Assembly (NCBI GenBank): GCA_937915545.1
Contig: CALGIJ010000041.1
Span: forward strand, 1 to 64,000
Length of the DNA stretch: 64,000 bases
Source: an uncultured Desulfobacterales bacterium
GTDB taxonomy: Bacteria; Desulfobacterota; Desulfobulbia; Desulfobulbales; Desulfocapsaceae
Direction of reading: 5' to 3'
The notes beneath the pieces were generated by a model that saw nothing but the letters and a program-made list of their open reading frames with translations, did no database searches and was not told the origin of the DNA. Positions 52,517-62,471 of the stretch are shown one piece after another. The translations under genes were made by a program, and so were the position numbers. How positions within the stretch are numbered: position 1 is the stretch's first letter; the number at the start of each line of letters is the position of its first letter.

Positions 52517-53005
52517 TCAGGTCCGATCCTTTCCGGCCAGCGGGGTGACGAACTGCGACTCGGTGTCCCAGGGAAAGAGGATCCACGTGTCCTGGCTGAC
52601 CTCGGTGATAAAGGTGTCGACCAGGGGGCGCCCCGCCGGCTTGGCGTAGACGGTGGCGAAATGCGCCTTGGGGACGATCTCGCGGACGATCTTGGCAGTG
52701 CGCCCGGTGTCGACCAGGTCGTCCACCAGCAGCCAGCCCTCGCCGTCGCCATGGAACTTCTTGAGAATGTCGGCCTCGCCCTTCTTGTCCTTCCAGTCGT
52801 AGCTGGAGATGCAGATGGTGTCGACGAGGTGCACGTCGAGCTCGCGGGCGATGATCGCCGCTGGCACCAGCCCGCCACGGGTGATGGCGATGATGCCCTT
52901 GAAGAAGTCGGTGTTGAGCAGCCGCCAGGCCAGTGCCTTGGAGTCGCGGTGCAGCTGGTCCCAGGAGATGGGATAGGTCTTGCGGTAGGTGGATTGAGCT
53001 GCCAT
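52517..53005 (-). CDS. gpt: Xanthine/guanine phosphoribosyltransferase
   Basis: The 162-residue protein is colinear with E. coli Gpt. The PRPP-binding loop is LLVDDLVDTGRTA (92-104), the pyrophosphate loop ITRGGLVPA, and the C-terminal ILFPWDTESQF contains the base-binding Trp. It converts guanine, xanthine or hypoxanthine to the nucleotide, trapping imported purine. It lies between permease and ATPase genes of the nucleoside ABC operon. The start at MAAQSTYRKTYPISW aligns with Gpt; ATG 53035 is in frame upstream. Confidence 0.93.
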   Translation of the reverse strand: MAAQSTYRKTYPISWDQLHRDSKALAWRLLNTDFFKGIIAITRGGLVPAAIIARELDVHLVDTICISSYDWKDKKGEADILKKFHGDGEGWLLVDDLVDTGRTAKIVREIVPKAHFATVYAKPAGRPLVDTFITEVSQDTWILFPWDTESQFVTPLAGKDRT

Positions 53006-53067
53006 GAAAAGTCTCTCGAAAGAAAAAGTATTCATCGCCGCGTTCCCTGCTCGGGTCGCGGCAGCTA

Positions 53068-53988
53068 TCAGTCGACCGGCGCCACGTTGACCCCGAGGGC
53101 CGCCGGTTCGTCGCTGGAGCCCTTGCGCCACGACGACAGCACCAGGACGACCACCGTCAGGGTGTAGGGCAGCATGAGCAGAATCGACGAGGGCAGCTGG
53201 GCCCCCGAGGCCTGCAGGCGCAGCTGCAGGGCCATGATGCCGCCGAAGAGGTAGGCGCCGAAGACCGCCCGCCCCGGCCGCCAGAAGGCGAAAATGACCA
53301 GGGCGACGGCGATCCAGCCGCGGCCGGCGGTGAGGTTCGAGGTCCACAGGTGGGTGTAGGCCAGGGACAGGTAGGCGCCGCCCAGCCCCATGAAGAAGCC
53401 GCCACCGACCACACCCAGCCAGCGATAGGCGACGACGTCGAGCCCGGCGGCGACCGCCGCCGCCGGATACTCGCCGGCGGCACGCAGTCCGAGGCCGTAA
53501 CGGGTGGCGTGGAGAAAGAGCCACAGGAGGGGCGGCACGAGGTAGCTGACGTAGACCAGGGGGTCGTGGTTGAAGAAGATCGGCCCGAGCACCGGCAACT
53601 CGGACAATCCCGGCAGAGGCACCGGCGAGAAGCCCGGCGCCGGCGTGCCGATGTAGGCGGTGCCGAGGTAGTTGGCGAGGCCCACGCCGAAGATGGTCAG
53701 GGCCAGGCCGCTGACCACCTGGTTGCCCTGGAACCACAGGCAGACGGGGCCGTGCACGGCGGTGGCGGCGCTGCCCACCAGGCCGGCGGCGACAAAGGCG
53801 AGCAGCGGGTTGCCGCTGTGGCGGGCGACGACGAAGCCGACCAGGGCGCCGAGGATCATCACCCCCTCGACGCCAAGGTTGAGCACCCCCGACTTCTCGC
53901 TGAGGATCTCCCCCAGGGTGGCGAAGAGGATGGGGGTGCCGGACTGCACCGTGGCCGCCAGCAGGGCGATGACGATCTCGGTGCTCAT
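53068..53988 (-). CDS. Nucleoside ABC transporter permease (NupQ/YufQ-like)
   Basis: The 306-residue protein has about eight to nine membrane helices and the BPD_transp_2 pattern: PILFATLGEILSEKSGVLNLGVEGVMILGA near the N-terminus, FQGNQVVSGLALTIFGVGLANY and LGLRAAGEYPAAAVAAGLDV at the ATPase-coupling loop. It forms a heterodimer with the preceding permease. The start overlaps the previous stop by 4 bases (ATGA). Confidence 0.93.
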   Translation of the reverse strand: MSTEIVIALLAATVQSGTPILFATLGEILSEKSGVLNLGVEGVMILGALVGFVVARHSGNPLLAFVAAGLVGSAATAVHGPVCLWFQGNQVVSGLALTIFGVGLANYLGTAYIGTPAPGFSPVPLPGLSELPVLGPIFFNHDPLVYVSYLVPPLLWLFLHATRYGLGLRAAGEYPAAAVAAGLDVVAYRWLGVVGGGFFMGLGGAYLSLAYTHLWTSNLTAGRGWIAVALVIFAFWRPGRAVFGAYLFGGIMALQLRLQASGAQLPSSILLMLPYTLTVVVLVLSSWRKGSSDEPAALGVNVAPVD

Positions 53989-55052
53989 GGCCTTTTCCTC
54001 CTGGTAAAGCGATAGGTGGTGAAGAAGCCCCCGGCGAGCACGGTGAGCAGGATGGCGCCCTCGATGATGCCGCCAAAGGCCGCCGGCACCTGCAGGTCGA
54101 GTTGCAGATTCTCGACGCCGACGCGCAACCCGGCGAGGAGCAGGGCGGCGACGCCGATGGCCAGGGGGTGGAGGCGGGCCAGCCAGGCGACGACGATGGC
54201 CGTATAGCCATAGCCGACCATGATCGACGGCTGCAGGCGATTGACCGTGGCCGAGGCCTCGACGAAGCCGGCCCAGCCGGCCAGGGCGCCGCTGGCCACC
54301 ATGACCAGGAACACCAGGCGATCGTAGGGCAGCCCGGCGTAACGGGCGGCGCGCACGTTGTCACCCCCGGCAAGCACGGCGAAGCCGGTCCGGGTGAAAC
54401 GGAAAAAGGCCCAGACGAGAAGACCGAGGACGAGGCCATGGGCCAGCCCCCAGTTGATGGTTGTACCGCCGATCCTGCCGATGATCGCCGCGTCGGAGAA
54501 AAGGGGCGTCATCGGAAAGCCGAAGCTGGTGGGGTCCTTCCACACCCCATAGACGAGATAGTCGAGGAGGAGCACGGCGATGTAGTTCATCATCAGAGTG
54601 ACGATGATCTCGTTGGTGCGCAGACGCTGCCTGAGAATGGCCGGCACCAGCCCCCACAGGCCGCCGGCGGCCATCGCCATGGCCGCCATCAAGGGCAGCA
54701 GGGCCACTTTGGGCAGTTCGGGGAAGGTCAGCGCGGCCCAGGTGGCGCCGATGGCGCCCAGGGCGAATTGCCCCTCGGCGCCGATGTTCCAGATCTTGAG
54801 GCGAAAGGCCACCGCCACCCCGAGGGCGCAGAGGTAGATGGGAATGGCTTTGAGGACGCAGTCCTCGAGGGCGTGGCGGGACCCGAAGGCGCCGTGCAGG
54901 AGCACCGACAGGGCGGACAGGGGCGAAGTGCCACCCAGGGCGAGGAAGACCCCGGCGAGGGCCAGGGAGAGGGCCAGGGCCGCCGCCAAAACACAACAGG
55001 AGCCTCCCACACCGAGGGGCTCCTGTCGTTTTGCTATGCGCAGCAAAGACAT
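53985..55052 (-). CDS. Nucleoside ABC transporter permease (NupP/YufP-like)
   Basis: The 355-residue protein has about ten membrane helices. BPD_transp_2 signatures are KAIPIYLCALGVAVAFRLKIWNIGAEGQ, LRTNEIIVTLMMNYIA and LAGGDNVRAARYAGLPYDR at the coupling loop. It starts 11 bases after the binding-protein gene. An inverted repeat spans its codons about 7 to 22 and could act on the transcript (listed separately). Confidence 0.93.
   Translation of the reverse strand: MSLLRIAKRQEPLGVGGSCCVLAAALALSLALAGVFLALGGTSPLSALSVLLHGAFGSRHALEDCVLKAIPIYLCALGVAVAFRLKIWNIGAEGQFALGAIGATWAALTFPELPKVALLPLMAAMAMAAGGLWGLVPAILRQRLRTNEIIVTLMMNYIAVLLLDYLVYGVWKDPTSFGFPMTPLFSDAAIIGRIGGTTINWGLAHGLVLGLLVWAFFRFTRTGFAVLAGGDNVRAARYAGLPYDRLVFLVMVASGALAGWAGFVEASATVNRLQPSIMVGYGYTAIVVAWLARLHPLAIGVAALLLAGLRVGVENLQLDLQVPAAFGGIIEGAILLTVLAGGFFTTYRFTRRKRP
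54988..55032 (-). repeat. Hairpin overlapping the 5' end of the permease gene, just after the binding-protein gene
   Basis: ACAGGAGCC (minus strand, 55026-55018) pairs with GGCTCCTGT (55004-54996), and outer AAAAC/GTTTT extends the stem after an internal loop; the loop is 13 bases. It begins about 32 bases after the binding-protein stop on the transcript. Confidence 0.7.
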
Positions 55053-55063
55053 CTAGCGGCTGA

Positions 55064-56125
55064 TCACTTGGTGGTGCCGATGACGCCGTCGACGAACCAG
55101 GTCATGCCGAGCAGTTCCTCGTCGCTGGCCACCGCGCCGGCGGCAAGCTTGACCGCACCGCTCTGGTCCTTGAGCGGGCCGACGAAGATCTTCTGCTCCC
55201 CGGCGATGATACGTGCCTTCTCGGCATTGACCTTGTCCTGCACCTCCTTGGGTACCATCGGCCCGAAGGGGGCGAGGTCGACGATGCCTTCGGCCATGCC
55301 CGGCCACACGGAGCCGGCTTTCCAGGTGCCTTTACGCACCTCGTCGATCACCTTGGTGTAATAGACCTTCCAGTTCCACACCGGGGCGGTGAGGTGCGCC
55401 TTGGGGGCGAAGGTGGACATGTCGGAGTTGTAGCCGATGGAGTAGACGCCCTTCTCTTGGGCGGCTTCCTGCGGACCGGGGGAGTCCTGATGCTGGGCGA
55501 CGACGTCGGCGCCGACGTCGAGCAGCGACTTGCCGGCCTCCTTCTCGGTGGCCGGGTCATACCAGGTCTTGGTCCACACCACGCGCACCGTCGCCTTGGG
55601 GTTGACGGCGCGCACCCCGAGGGTGAAGGCGTTGATGCCGCGGATGACCTCGGGGATGGGGAATGCGGCGACATAGCCGATGGTATTCGACTTGGTCATC
55701 GCCCCGGCGACCATGCCGGAGAGGTAGCGTGCCTGGTACATGCGGCCGAAGAAGTTGCCCATGTTCTCGGCGGTCTTGAAGCCGGAGCAGTGCAGGAACA
55801 CGGTTTTCGGGAACTGCTTGGCGACCTTGAGCATCGAATCCATGTAACCGAAGCTGGTGGCGACGATGATGTCGAAGTCCTTGCGTGCCATATTGGTCAT
55901 GACGCGCTCCGAATCCGGGCCCTCCGGTACCGCCTCGACATAGGAGGTGGTGACCCCGTCCATGGCCTCGATGGCCTGACGGCCGACATCGTGGCTATAC
56001 GACCAGCCGGCATCGCCCACCGGCGACACGTAGATGAACCCGACTTTCAGCTCTTTGTCCGCAGCGACGGCGCCACCCACCCAGAGGGTCAGGAACAGCG
56101 TCAACACAGCCTTGACTATCCGCAT
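55064..56125 (-). CDS. Bmp-family (PnrA-like) nucleoside-binding protein
   Basis: The 353-residue periplasmic protein has a signal peptide (IVKAVLTLFLTLWVGGAVAA) without a lipobox Cys, and the Bmp pattern KVGFIYVSPVGDAGWSYSHDVGRQA, FDIIVATSFGYMD, NFFGRMYQARYLSGMVAGAMTKSNTIGYVAAFPIPEV. The family binds purine nucleosides. GAGGAGG stands 5 bases before ATG 56125. It is the first gene of the uptake/salvage operon: binding protein, two permeases, gpt, ATPase. Confidence 0.92.
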   Translation of the reverse strand: MRIVKAVLTLFLTLWVGGAVAADKELKVGFIYVSPVGDAGWSYSHDVGRQAIEAMDGVTTSYVEAVPEGPDSERVMTNMARKDFDIIVATSFGYMDSMLKVAKQFPKTVFLHCSGFKTAENMGNFFGRMYQARYLSGMVAGAMTKSNTIGYVAAFPIPEVIRGINAFTLGVRAVNPKATVRVVWTKTWYDPATEKEAGKSLLDVGADVVAQHQDSPGPQEAAQEKGVYSIGYNSDMSTFAPKAHLTAPVWNWKVYYTKVIDEVRKGTWKAGSVWPGMAEGIVDLAPFGPMVPKEVQDKVNAEKARIIAGEQKIFVGPLKDQSGAVKLAAGAVASDEELLGMTWFVDGVIGTTK

Positions 56126-56236
56126 TGTAACCTCCTCGTTGTACTTCTCTGCCTGTGATGAAAAAATAAAAGGGCCGCGGCTCCCCGCAACTAGTCCGGG
56201 AAGCGGCCGCCCCACGGCGGCCGTGCGGCCCGCCGA

Positions 56237-56963
<727 letters not shown>

Positions 56964-56971
<8 letters not shown>

Positions 56972-57923
56972 TGACGGCGAGCCTCCTCTCCATGTAGAAG
57001 ACCAGTTGCGACAGGAGCGAGGTCACCAGCAGATACATCGCCGCCACCAGCAGCCACACCTCGAAGGTGGCGAAGGTCGAGGTGATGATCTCACGCCCCG
57101 ACTTGGTGAGGTCGGTGATGGCGATGACCGACACCAGGGACGAGTCCTTGATGAGGCTGATGAACTGACCCGACAGGGGGGGCAGGATGCGCTTGAAGGC
57201 CTGGGGGAGGACGATATCCCACATGGTCTGCACGGCGGTCATGCCCAGCGACCTGGCCGCCTCGGTCTGCCCTTTGGAGATGGACTGGATTCCGGCGCGG
57301 ACGATCTCGGCGACGTAGGCGCCGCAGAAGAGCGCCAGAGCGCCGACCCCGCAGACGTTACGGCTGAGGTTGAAGACGGTGCCGAGGAAGAAATAGGCGA
57401 TGAAGATCTGCACCAGCAGGGGCGTGCCGCGGATGCACTCGACGTAGAGCAGCGCCAGCCAGCGGGCAGTAAAATTCTTGGAAATACGGGCGAGCCCGGT
57501 GATCAAGCCGAGGATCAGCCCGAAGAAGCTGGAAACGGCGGAGAGCCACAGCGTCGTCCACAGGCCGAGGGTGAGCGGGCCGAGGTTCCACTGTGTGACG
57601 AAGCCAATTGTGTCACCGGCGAAGAGCTCGTCGCCCTTCTTGACCTTCAGCGAAGCGGTGTCGACGGTGAACTCCTTCTTGTCGCTCCCCGCACCGGCTA
57701 CGGTGACCACCGTCTGCTCGCCCTTGTCGGTAACCACCACCACCTCCGCGTCGAAGGGCACCTTCCTGGCATCCTCGTTGACATAGGCGAAGTATTGCGG
57801 CACCCGGTTCCAGCGCCATTGATAGTCGATTTTCTTTACCGCTCCCCAGGTGCCGGCGGCCACCCCGATGAGGATGACCGCCAGCAGCACCTTCCAGGGC
57901 CACGTGTTATCTGCGGCTTTCAA
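56964..57923 (-). CDS. Polar amino acid ABC permease with extra periplasmic N-terminal domain
   Basis: The 319-residue protein is about 100 residues longer than common GlnP/HisM permeases. After a first helix (WPWKVLLAVILIGVAAGTW) comes a hydrophilic region of about 85 residues with beta-like segments (FDAEVVVVTDKGEQTVVTV, TASLKVKKGDELF). Then follow the usual helices with the HisM-type motif EIVRAGIQSISKGQTEAARSLGM. The inserted region is predicted to be periplasmic. It follows the binding-protein gene by 63 bases and overlaps the ATPase gene. Confidence 0.9.
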
Positions 57924-57986
57924 ATGAACAGTCCTTGGTTCCGATTGTCGGTGAAAGCGCCGCTGACCCGTGGCGCCTGAAGTCCC

Positions 57987-58790
57987 TTACTGGATCTCTT
58001 TCAGCCAGGCGTCATCCTTGAACCATTTCTGGTAGATCTTGTCATAGACGCCGTCATACTTGACCTGCTGCATGAAGTTATTGAGCCAGTTGAGGAAATC
58101 GGGATCGCCGCGGCGAACGGCCCAGGCCAGGGGCTCCTTGGTGAAGGGTTCGCTGAGGTGGACGATCTTGCCGCCGCCCTTCTGATTGACGGCGATAGCG
58201 TTGAAGGGCAGGTCGTAGATGAAGGCGTCGATCTTGCCGTTGACCAGCTCCATGACGCCTTCCTGCTCGGTCTCGTAGGAGATGTACTTGGCGTCGGGGA
58301 TCATCTTCTTGGTGGCCTGCTCGCCGGTGGTGCCGAGCTTGGAGGCGATGGTGTACTTGGCGTTATTGAGGTCTTTATAGGACTTGACGGTGTCGGCGAG
58401 CTCCTTCTTGAGGAGGATCGACTGGCCGATGAGGATATAGGGCTCGGCGAAGTTGACGCTGAGGTTCCTCTCCTGGGTGAGGGTCATGCCGGACATGATG
58501 ATGTCGAACTTCTCGGTGAGCAGGGCCGGGATGATGCCGTCCCAGGCGGTGGACACCAGTTCCAGCTCGACCTTCATGGCCGCGGCCATGCGCTTGGCCA
58601 TATCGACGTCGAAGCCGATGATCTCGCCTTTCTGGTTGGTCAGCTCGAAGGGCATGTAGCCGGGCTCCATGCCGACGCGCAGCTTGCCGCGCTTCTGGAT
58701 CTCGGCCAGGGTGTCGGCAGCCAGGGCGGCGCCCACCGAGAAGCTGATCACGGCAAGGGCAACTACAAACAACAGCGACAGTCTTTTCAT
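57987..58790 (-). CDS. Polar amino acid-binding periplasmic protein (SBP family 3)
   Basis: The 267-residue protein has a signal peptide (LSLLFVVALAVISFSVGAALA) and the family-3 pattern GKLRVGMEPGYMPFELTNQKGEIIGFDVDMAKRM, FDIIMSGMTLTQERNLSVNFAEPY and GVMELVNGKIDAFIYDLPFN. The Arg in TQER and Asp in FIYD are the usual amino-acid-binding residues. The exact amino acid is not predictable. AAGGAG lies 6 bases before the ATG. Confidence 0.93.
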   Translation of the reverse strand: MKRLSLLFVVALAVISFSVGAALAADTLAEIQKRGKLRVGMEPGYMPFELTNQKGEIIGFDVDMAKRMAAAMKVELELVSTAWDGIIPALLTEKFDIIMSGMTLTQERNLSVNFAEPYILIGQSILLKKELADTVKSYKDLNNAKYTIASKLGTTGEQATKKMIPDAKYISYETEQEGVMELVNGKIDAFIYDLPFNAIAVNQKGGGKIVHLSEPFTKEPLAWAVRRGDPDFLNWLNNFMQQVKYDGVYDKIYQKWFKDDAWLKEIQ

Positions 58791-59388
58791 CCTTCTCTCC
58801 TTAATGCGTTATGGTTGACAAAGCCGCCGCCTCCATGGCGGAAACCGCGGCCCCCCGATACTCGCAACTCACCGCCGGCATACCGGCACACCGTCGACGA
58901 CCCTCGATGGTGCCCGGGGAAGCTTGTCGGGCGCCATCGACAACAGGCGGAAATCACGCAATTTTGTCGAGTTTCCGCCGGCTTCACGGCACTGGCGCCA
59001 CGATCTCCCATTGGGTAACAGACTCCTTGCCAAAACTCAAGGAGAATCGTACCAACAGGCCGTCTTGGCAGCCAGCCCGGCCCTTCCGGCAGGGGACGGC
59101 GGACGACCTTCCCTCATCCCGGCGAAACGCCCCCGCGCCCCTCCCCCCTCAGCCCTCGCGGTCCGGCACCCGTCGCGGGGAGCCCTCCGCCTGCCAGGGA
59201 GCCTCCGCGAGCGCGGGACGGGGGCAATGCAGGCCTCATTGCCATAGCGCCGGCAAACGGGCAGCCCACGGACAGATGAGGACGCAAACAAAGGCTTGCA
59301 TTTTTTGGCGCTAAGGCATAATGGACTCGAAAAGATCGGGCAACAATCCCCCGCCCCACCCTCTCATCTCCGCCATCAGGTCTGCCCC
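58791..59388. other. Long divergent intergenic region
   Basis: It lies between the amino acid ABC operon (leftward) and the PfkB kinase (rightward). A weak promoter for the kinase is TTGCAT (59296-59301) with CATAAT (59317-59322) at the short spacing of 15. I see no gene, repeat or RNA element. Confidence 0.4.
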
Positions 59389-60309
59389 ATGAAAACGATC
59401 ATCGTCTCCGGCTCCCTTGCCTACGACCGCATCATGAACTTTTCCGAGCGCTTCTCCGACCATATCCTGCCGGACAAGATCCACACCCTCAACGTCTGCT
59501 TCCAGGTCAACGGGGTCACCGAGAACTACGGCGGCACCGCCGGCAACATCGCCTACGCCCTCAGGCTGATGGGCGCCGCGCCGCTGGTCTCGGCGACCAT
59601 CGGCAACGATCACCACAAGTACTTCCAATGGCTCGACCACCACGGTATCGAGCGCAGCGGCATCCGCATCATCGACGACGAGCTCACCGCCGGGGCCTAT
59701 ATCACCACCGATACCGCCAACAACCAGATCACCGGCTTCAACCCCGGCGCGATGAAGCACTCCTCCCGGCTCGAGCTGAGCCGCTTCGATCCCGCCAACA
59801 CCCTGCTGCTGGTCTCGCCGGGCAATCTCGACGACATGATCGACTACCCGCGCCAGGCGGCGCGCCTCGGCATCGACTATGTCTTCGACCCCGGCCAGGC
59901 ATTGCCGATGCTCAAGGCCGAAGATCTCCTGGAGACCATCGGCAAGGCCCTCCTGCTCATCGTCAACGACTATGAGTTCAACCTCATCCAGGACAAGACC
60001 GGCCTTGACGAGGCCGGCCTCCTCGCCCTGGCGCGAACCACCATCGTCACCCTCGGCGGCGAGGGCTCGCGCATCCATGGCCCGCAAGGGGTGGTCGCCA
60101 TCCCCGCCTTCACCGCGCGCCGGGTGGTCGACCCCACCGGCGCCGGCGACGCCTACCGCGGCGGCCTGCTCAGCGCCCTGGTGCAGGGGTTCGACCTGCC
60201 CAGCGCCGCCCTGCGCGGCAGCGCCTGCGCCTCCTTTGCCGTGGAGTGCAACGGCACCCAGGTCTACAGCTTCACCAAAGAAGAGTTCGAAGATCGCCTG
60301 GGGCGCTGA
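59389..60309 (+). CDS. PfkB-family carbohydrate/nucleoside kinase
   Basis: The 306-residue kinase has the family signatures NYGGTAGNIAYALRLMGA (substrate site) and DPTGAGDAYRGG (248-259, catalytic D254), and the conserved NDYEFNLI. The N-terminus IIVSGSLAYDRIMNF and the lid resemble adenosine/nucleoside kinases more than ribokinase, which fits the nearby purine uptake operon, but the substrate is not proven. ATG 59389 has AGG 8 bases upstream. The carboxypeptidase gene follows after 138 bases. Confidence 0.87.
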   Translation: MKTIIVSGSLAYDRIMNFSERFSDHILPDKIHTLNVCFQVNGVTENYGGTAGNIAYALRLMGAAPLVSATIGNDHHKYFQWLDHHGIERSGIRIIDDELTAGAYITTDTANNQITGFNPGAMKHSSRLELSRFDPANTLLLVSPGNLDDMIDYPRQAARLGIDYVFDPGQALPMLKAEDLLETIGKALLLIVNDYEFNLIQDKTGLDEAGLLALARTTIVTLGGEGSRIHGPQGVVAIPAFTARRVVDPTGAGDAYRGGLLSALVQGFDLPSAALRGSACASFAVECNGTQVYSFTKEEFEDRLGR

Positions 60310-60447
60310 GCCCCGGGCCTGGGGAGGAGGTCTCGCCGCTGGCGCCGACCTCCCCCGCGATAGACGATAGACAGCGACAACCCGGCCCGACCATCCGGCC
60401 ACCCGCTCCGGCCCCGGCCACCCCTTCTCCCTCCTGCGAGGCACCCC

Positions 60448-61566
60448 ATGAAACGACTGGCCCTGCTCCTGCTGACCATTCTCCTCTTTTGCCAACCGGC
60501 CTGGGCGGCGCGTGCCAAAGTCGCCTCCATGGCCAAGGACCCTTACGTCTCCGCCCTGGTGCTCGACGCCGACAGCGGCAAGGTGCTCTTCGCCGAGCAG
60601 GCCGAGACCACCGTCTACCCGGCCTCGGTGCTCAAGCTGATGAACCTGCTGGTCATCCTCAAGGAAATCGAGCAGGGCAGGGTCAGTCTCGCCGACATGG
60701 TGCAGGTGACCCCGGAAGCGGCCAAAACCGGCGGCTCCCAGGTCTATCTCGACTCCAAGGAGCAGTTTCCCCTCGAGGAACTGCTTTACGCCCTGACGGT
60801 GCAGTCGGCCAACGACGCCGCCGTCGCCCTGGCCACCCATATCGCCGGCTCCAAGGAGGGCTTCGTGGCTTTGATGAACAAGCAGGCGGCCGAGCTGGGC
60901 ATGAAGTCGACCCGCTTTCACTCGGTGCACGGCCTGCCCCCGGGGGAAGGTCAGAAGCCGGACGAAACAACAGCCGCCGACCTCGCCCTGCTCTGCCGCG
61001 AGCTGGCCAAACGGCCCGACACCTTCAAATACACAGGCATCAAGGAACGCCCGTTCCGCGACAACACCTTCATCATGCGCAACCATAACCACCTCATCGG
61101 CGAGGTCGACGGGGTCGACGGCTTCAAGACCGGCTACTACCAGGCGGCCGGCTTCTCCATCGCCACCACCGCCAAGCGGGGCGGAGTGCGCATCATCGCT
61201 ATCGTCATGGGTAGTAAGGACCGCAAGGTGCGCGACGCCAAGGCCAGGGAACTGCTCGCCAAGGGCTTCACCATGGTGCCGCCCAAGGCGGTTCCGCCGC
61301 CGGCTGCGGTCAAAGCGGCCGCCCCCGGCAAAGCACCAGGCGCGATGGTCAGTGGAGCGGCGGCAACCGGCAAGCCTGCCGCAGCCACCGCCCCGGCGGG
61401 CGGAGCAGCCAGAGAGGAGGCCGACGCAGAAGCGGCGGCAGAAGCGGCGGCGGACTCTGCCCCCGCCCGGGACTGGGCGATGTTTTTATGGGGCTTGCTG
61501 CTCGGTATGGTGGTCATGGCAGTGCCGGCATACCTGCTCCTGCGGCGGCGCGGCAGGGACCGCTGA
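60448..61566 (+). CDS. D-alanyl-D-alanine carboxypeptidase (S11), membrane anchored
   Basis: The 372-residue penicillin-binding protein trims peptidoglycan pentapeptides. It has a signal peptide (LALLLLTILLFCQPAWA), SxxK at S60-K63 (PASVLKLM), SxN at S120-N122 and KTG at 227-229. It lacks the long DacA C-terminal beta domain. Instead an Ala/Pro-rich linker (about 278-340) leads to a C-terminal membrane helix (about 345-366) with a basic end. Family type is DacC/DacB of Gram-positive style or delta-type low-mass PBP. Confidence 0.92.
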   Translation: MKRLALLLLTILLFCQPAWAARAKVASMAKDPYVSALVLDADSGKVLFAEQAETTVYPASVLKLMNLLVILKEIEQGRVSLADMVQVTPEAAKTGGSQVYLDSKEQFPLEELLYALTVQSANDAAVALATHIAGSKEGFVALMNKQAAELGMKSTRFHSVHGLPPGEGQKPDETTAADLALLCRELAKRPDTFKYTGIKERPFRDNTFIMRNHNHLIGEVDGVDGFKTGYYQAAGFSIATTAKRGGVRIIAIVMGSKDRKVRDAKARELLAKGFTMVPPKAVPPPAAVKAAAPGKAPGAMVSGAAATGKPAAATAPAGGAAREEADAEAAAEAAADSAPARDWAMFLWGLLLGMVVMAVPAYLLLRRRGRDR

Positions 61567-61575
61567 CCTTGGCGG

Positions 61576-62259
61576 CTAGGCGCCGTTCTCGCCGAGGGCT
61601 CTGCTCAGGGGACAGTCGGCGGGGATCTCCGCACCCTGGCGATAGCCTTCGAGCAGGCGCAGCGATCCGGCCGCCAGTTCGCGGCGCACCTCGCGCCGTC
61701 GCCCCTTGACGCGGGCGATGGTCATGCGGTCGTAGGCGGTGGTCTCATGGCGCAGCCAGGCAATGGTTGCGGCGCGGGCCCGCTCCTCCACCGGAATCCT
61801 CGCCGTCCGCGCGACGGTGCCGCTGCCCACCGGGGTGGCCAGCTCGGTCACCCGCCGCGCCAGCTCGGCGGCGAGCCCCTGGTGGCGCGGGTGAAAATCG
61901 AGAAAACGCAGTACCTGCTGGCGGAACTCCTCTCTGTACTTCTCTTCCCTCCTCTGTCGCGACGCCTCGGCCCGGGCCCGCCCCTCCTCGTAGCCCGGAG
62001 CCGCGCGCCGCGCCGCCAGCTCGCGGCGGGCGCACTCGATGCTCGCCCCGTCCGCCCAGATGCCGCGGGACATCAATCGCCGGCCGACCTTGACCTGCAC
62101 CAGCCATACCGGCCCCTTGGCCTTGACCAGTTTGGTGAGCGGGGCATCGCCCGGCGGCAACAGCCGCCAGTGCGACGGCGGGCGCAGCAGCTCGCCGCTG
62201 GCGGTGCGCACGGTGTCGGGGGTCGGTCCGGGGGAGACCGTTCGGGAAGTGTCTGGCAT
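61576..62259 (-). CDS. DUF2293 protein
   Basis: The 227-residue soluble protein has a basic helical centre (RARAEASRQRREEKYREEFRQ) and a C-terminal DUF2293-like segment (RAATIAWLRHETTAYDRM followed by KGRRREVRRELAAGSLRLLEGYR). The function is unknown. The start is uncertain: ATG 62259 lacks a good ribosome site, and an in-frame start lies at 62337. It is convergent with the carboxypeptidase gene, 9 bases apart. Confidence 0.75.
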   Translation of the reverse strand: MPDTSRTVSPGPTPDTVRTASGELLRPPSHWRLLPPGDAPLTKLVKAKGPVWLVQVKVGRRLMSRGIWADGASIECARRELAARRAAPGYEEGRARAEASRQRREEKYREEFRQQVLRFLDFHPRHQGLAAELARRVTELATPVGSGTVARTARIPVEERARAATIAWLRHETTAYDRMTIARVKGRRREVRRELAAGSLRLLEGYRQGAEIPADCPLSRALGENGA

Positions 62260-62471
62260 GGTAAAGAGGCGTGGTGAGGGTTTTCGGCAGGTCTGCCGGC
62301 GAAGGCGCGCGGGGGCGCCAACACCGGTGGTGGGCATGCCAGCCCCTGGTGAGCAGGTCGGGCGGGGCTGACCGCTGGCTGAGTTGTGCCGTGAGCTTAC
62401 GAGAAGAGGGACAGGTGGCCCCGGCTGGCCTGATGGCCCGGCCGGGACCGCCCATCAGGAAACGAGGACTC

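Noticed and set aside
59311..61092. Minus-strand frame of 593 codons
   Set aside because: It crosses the PfkB kinase and carboxypeptidase genes in antisense and is low-complexity.
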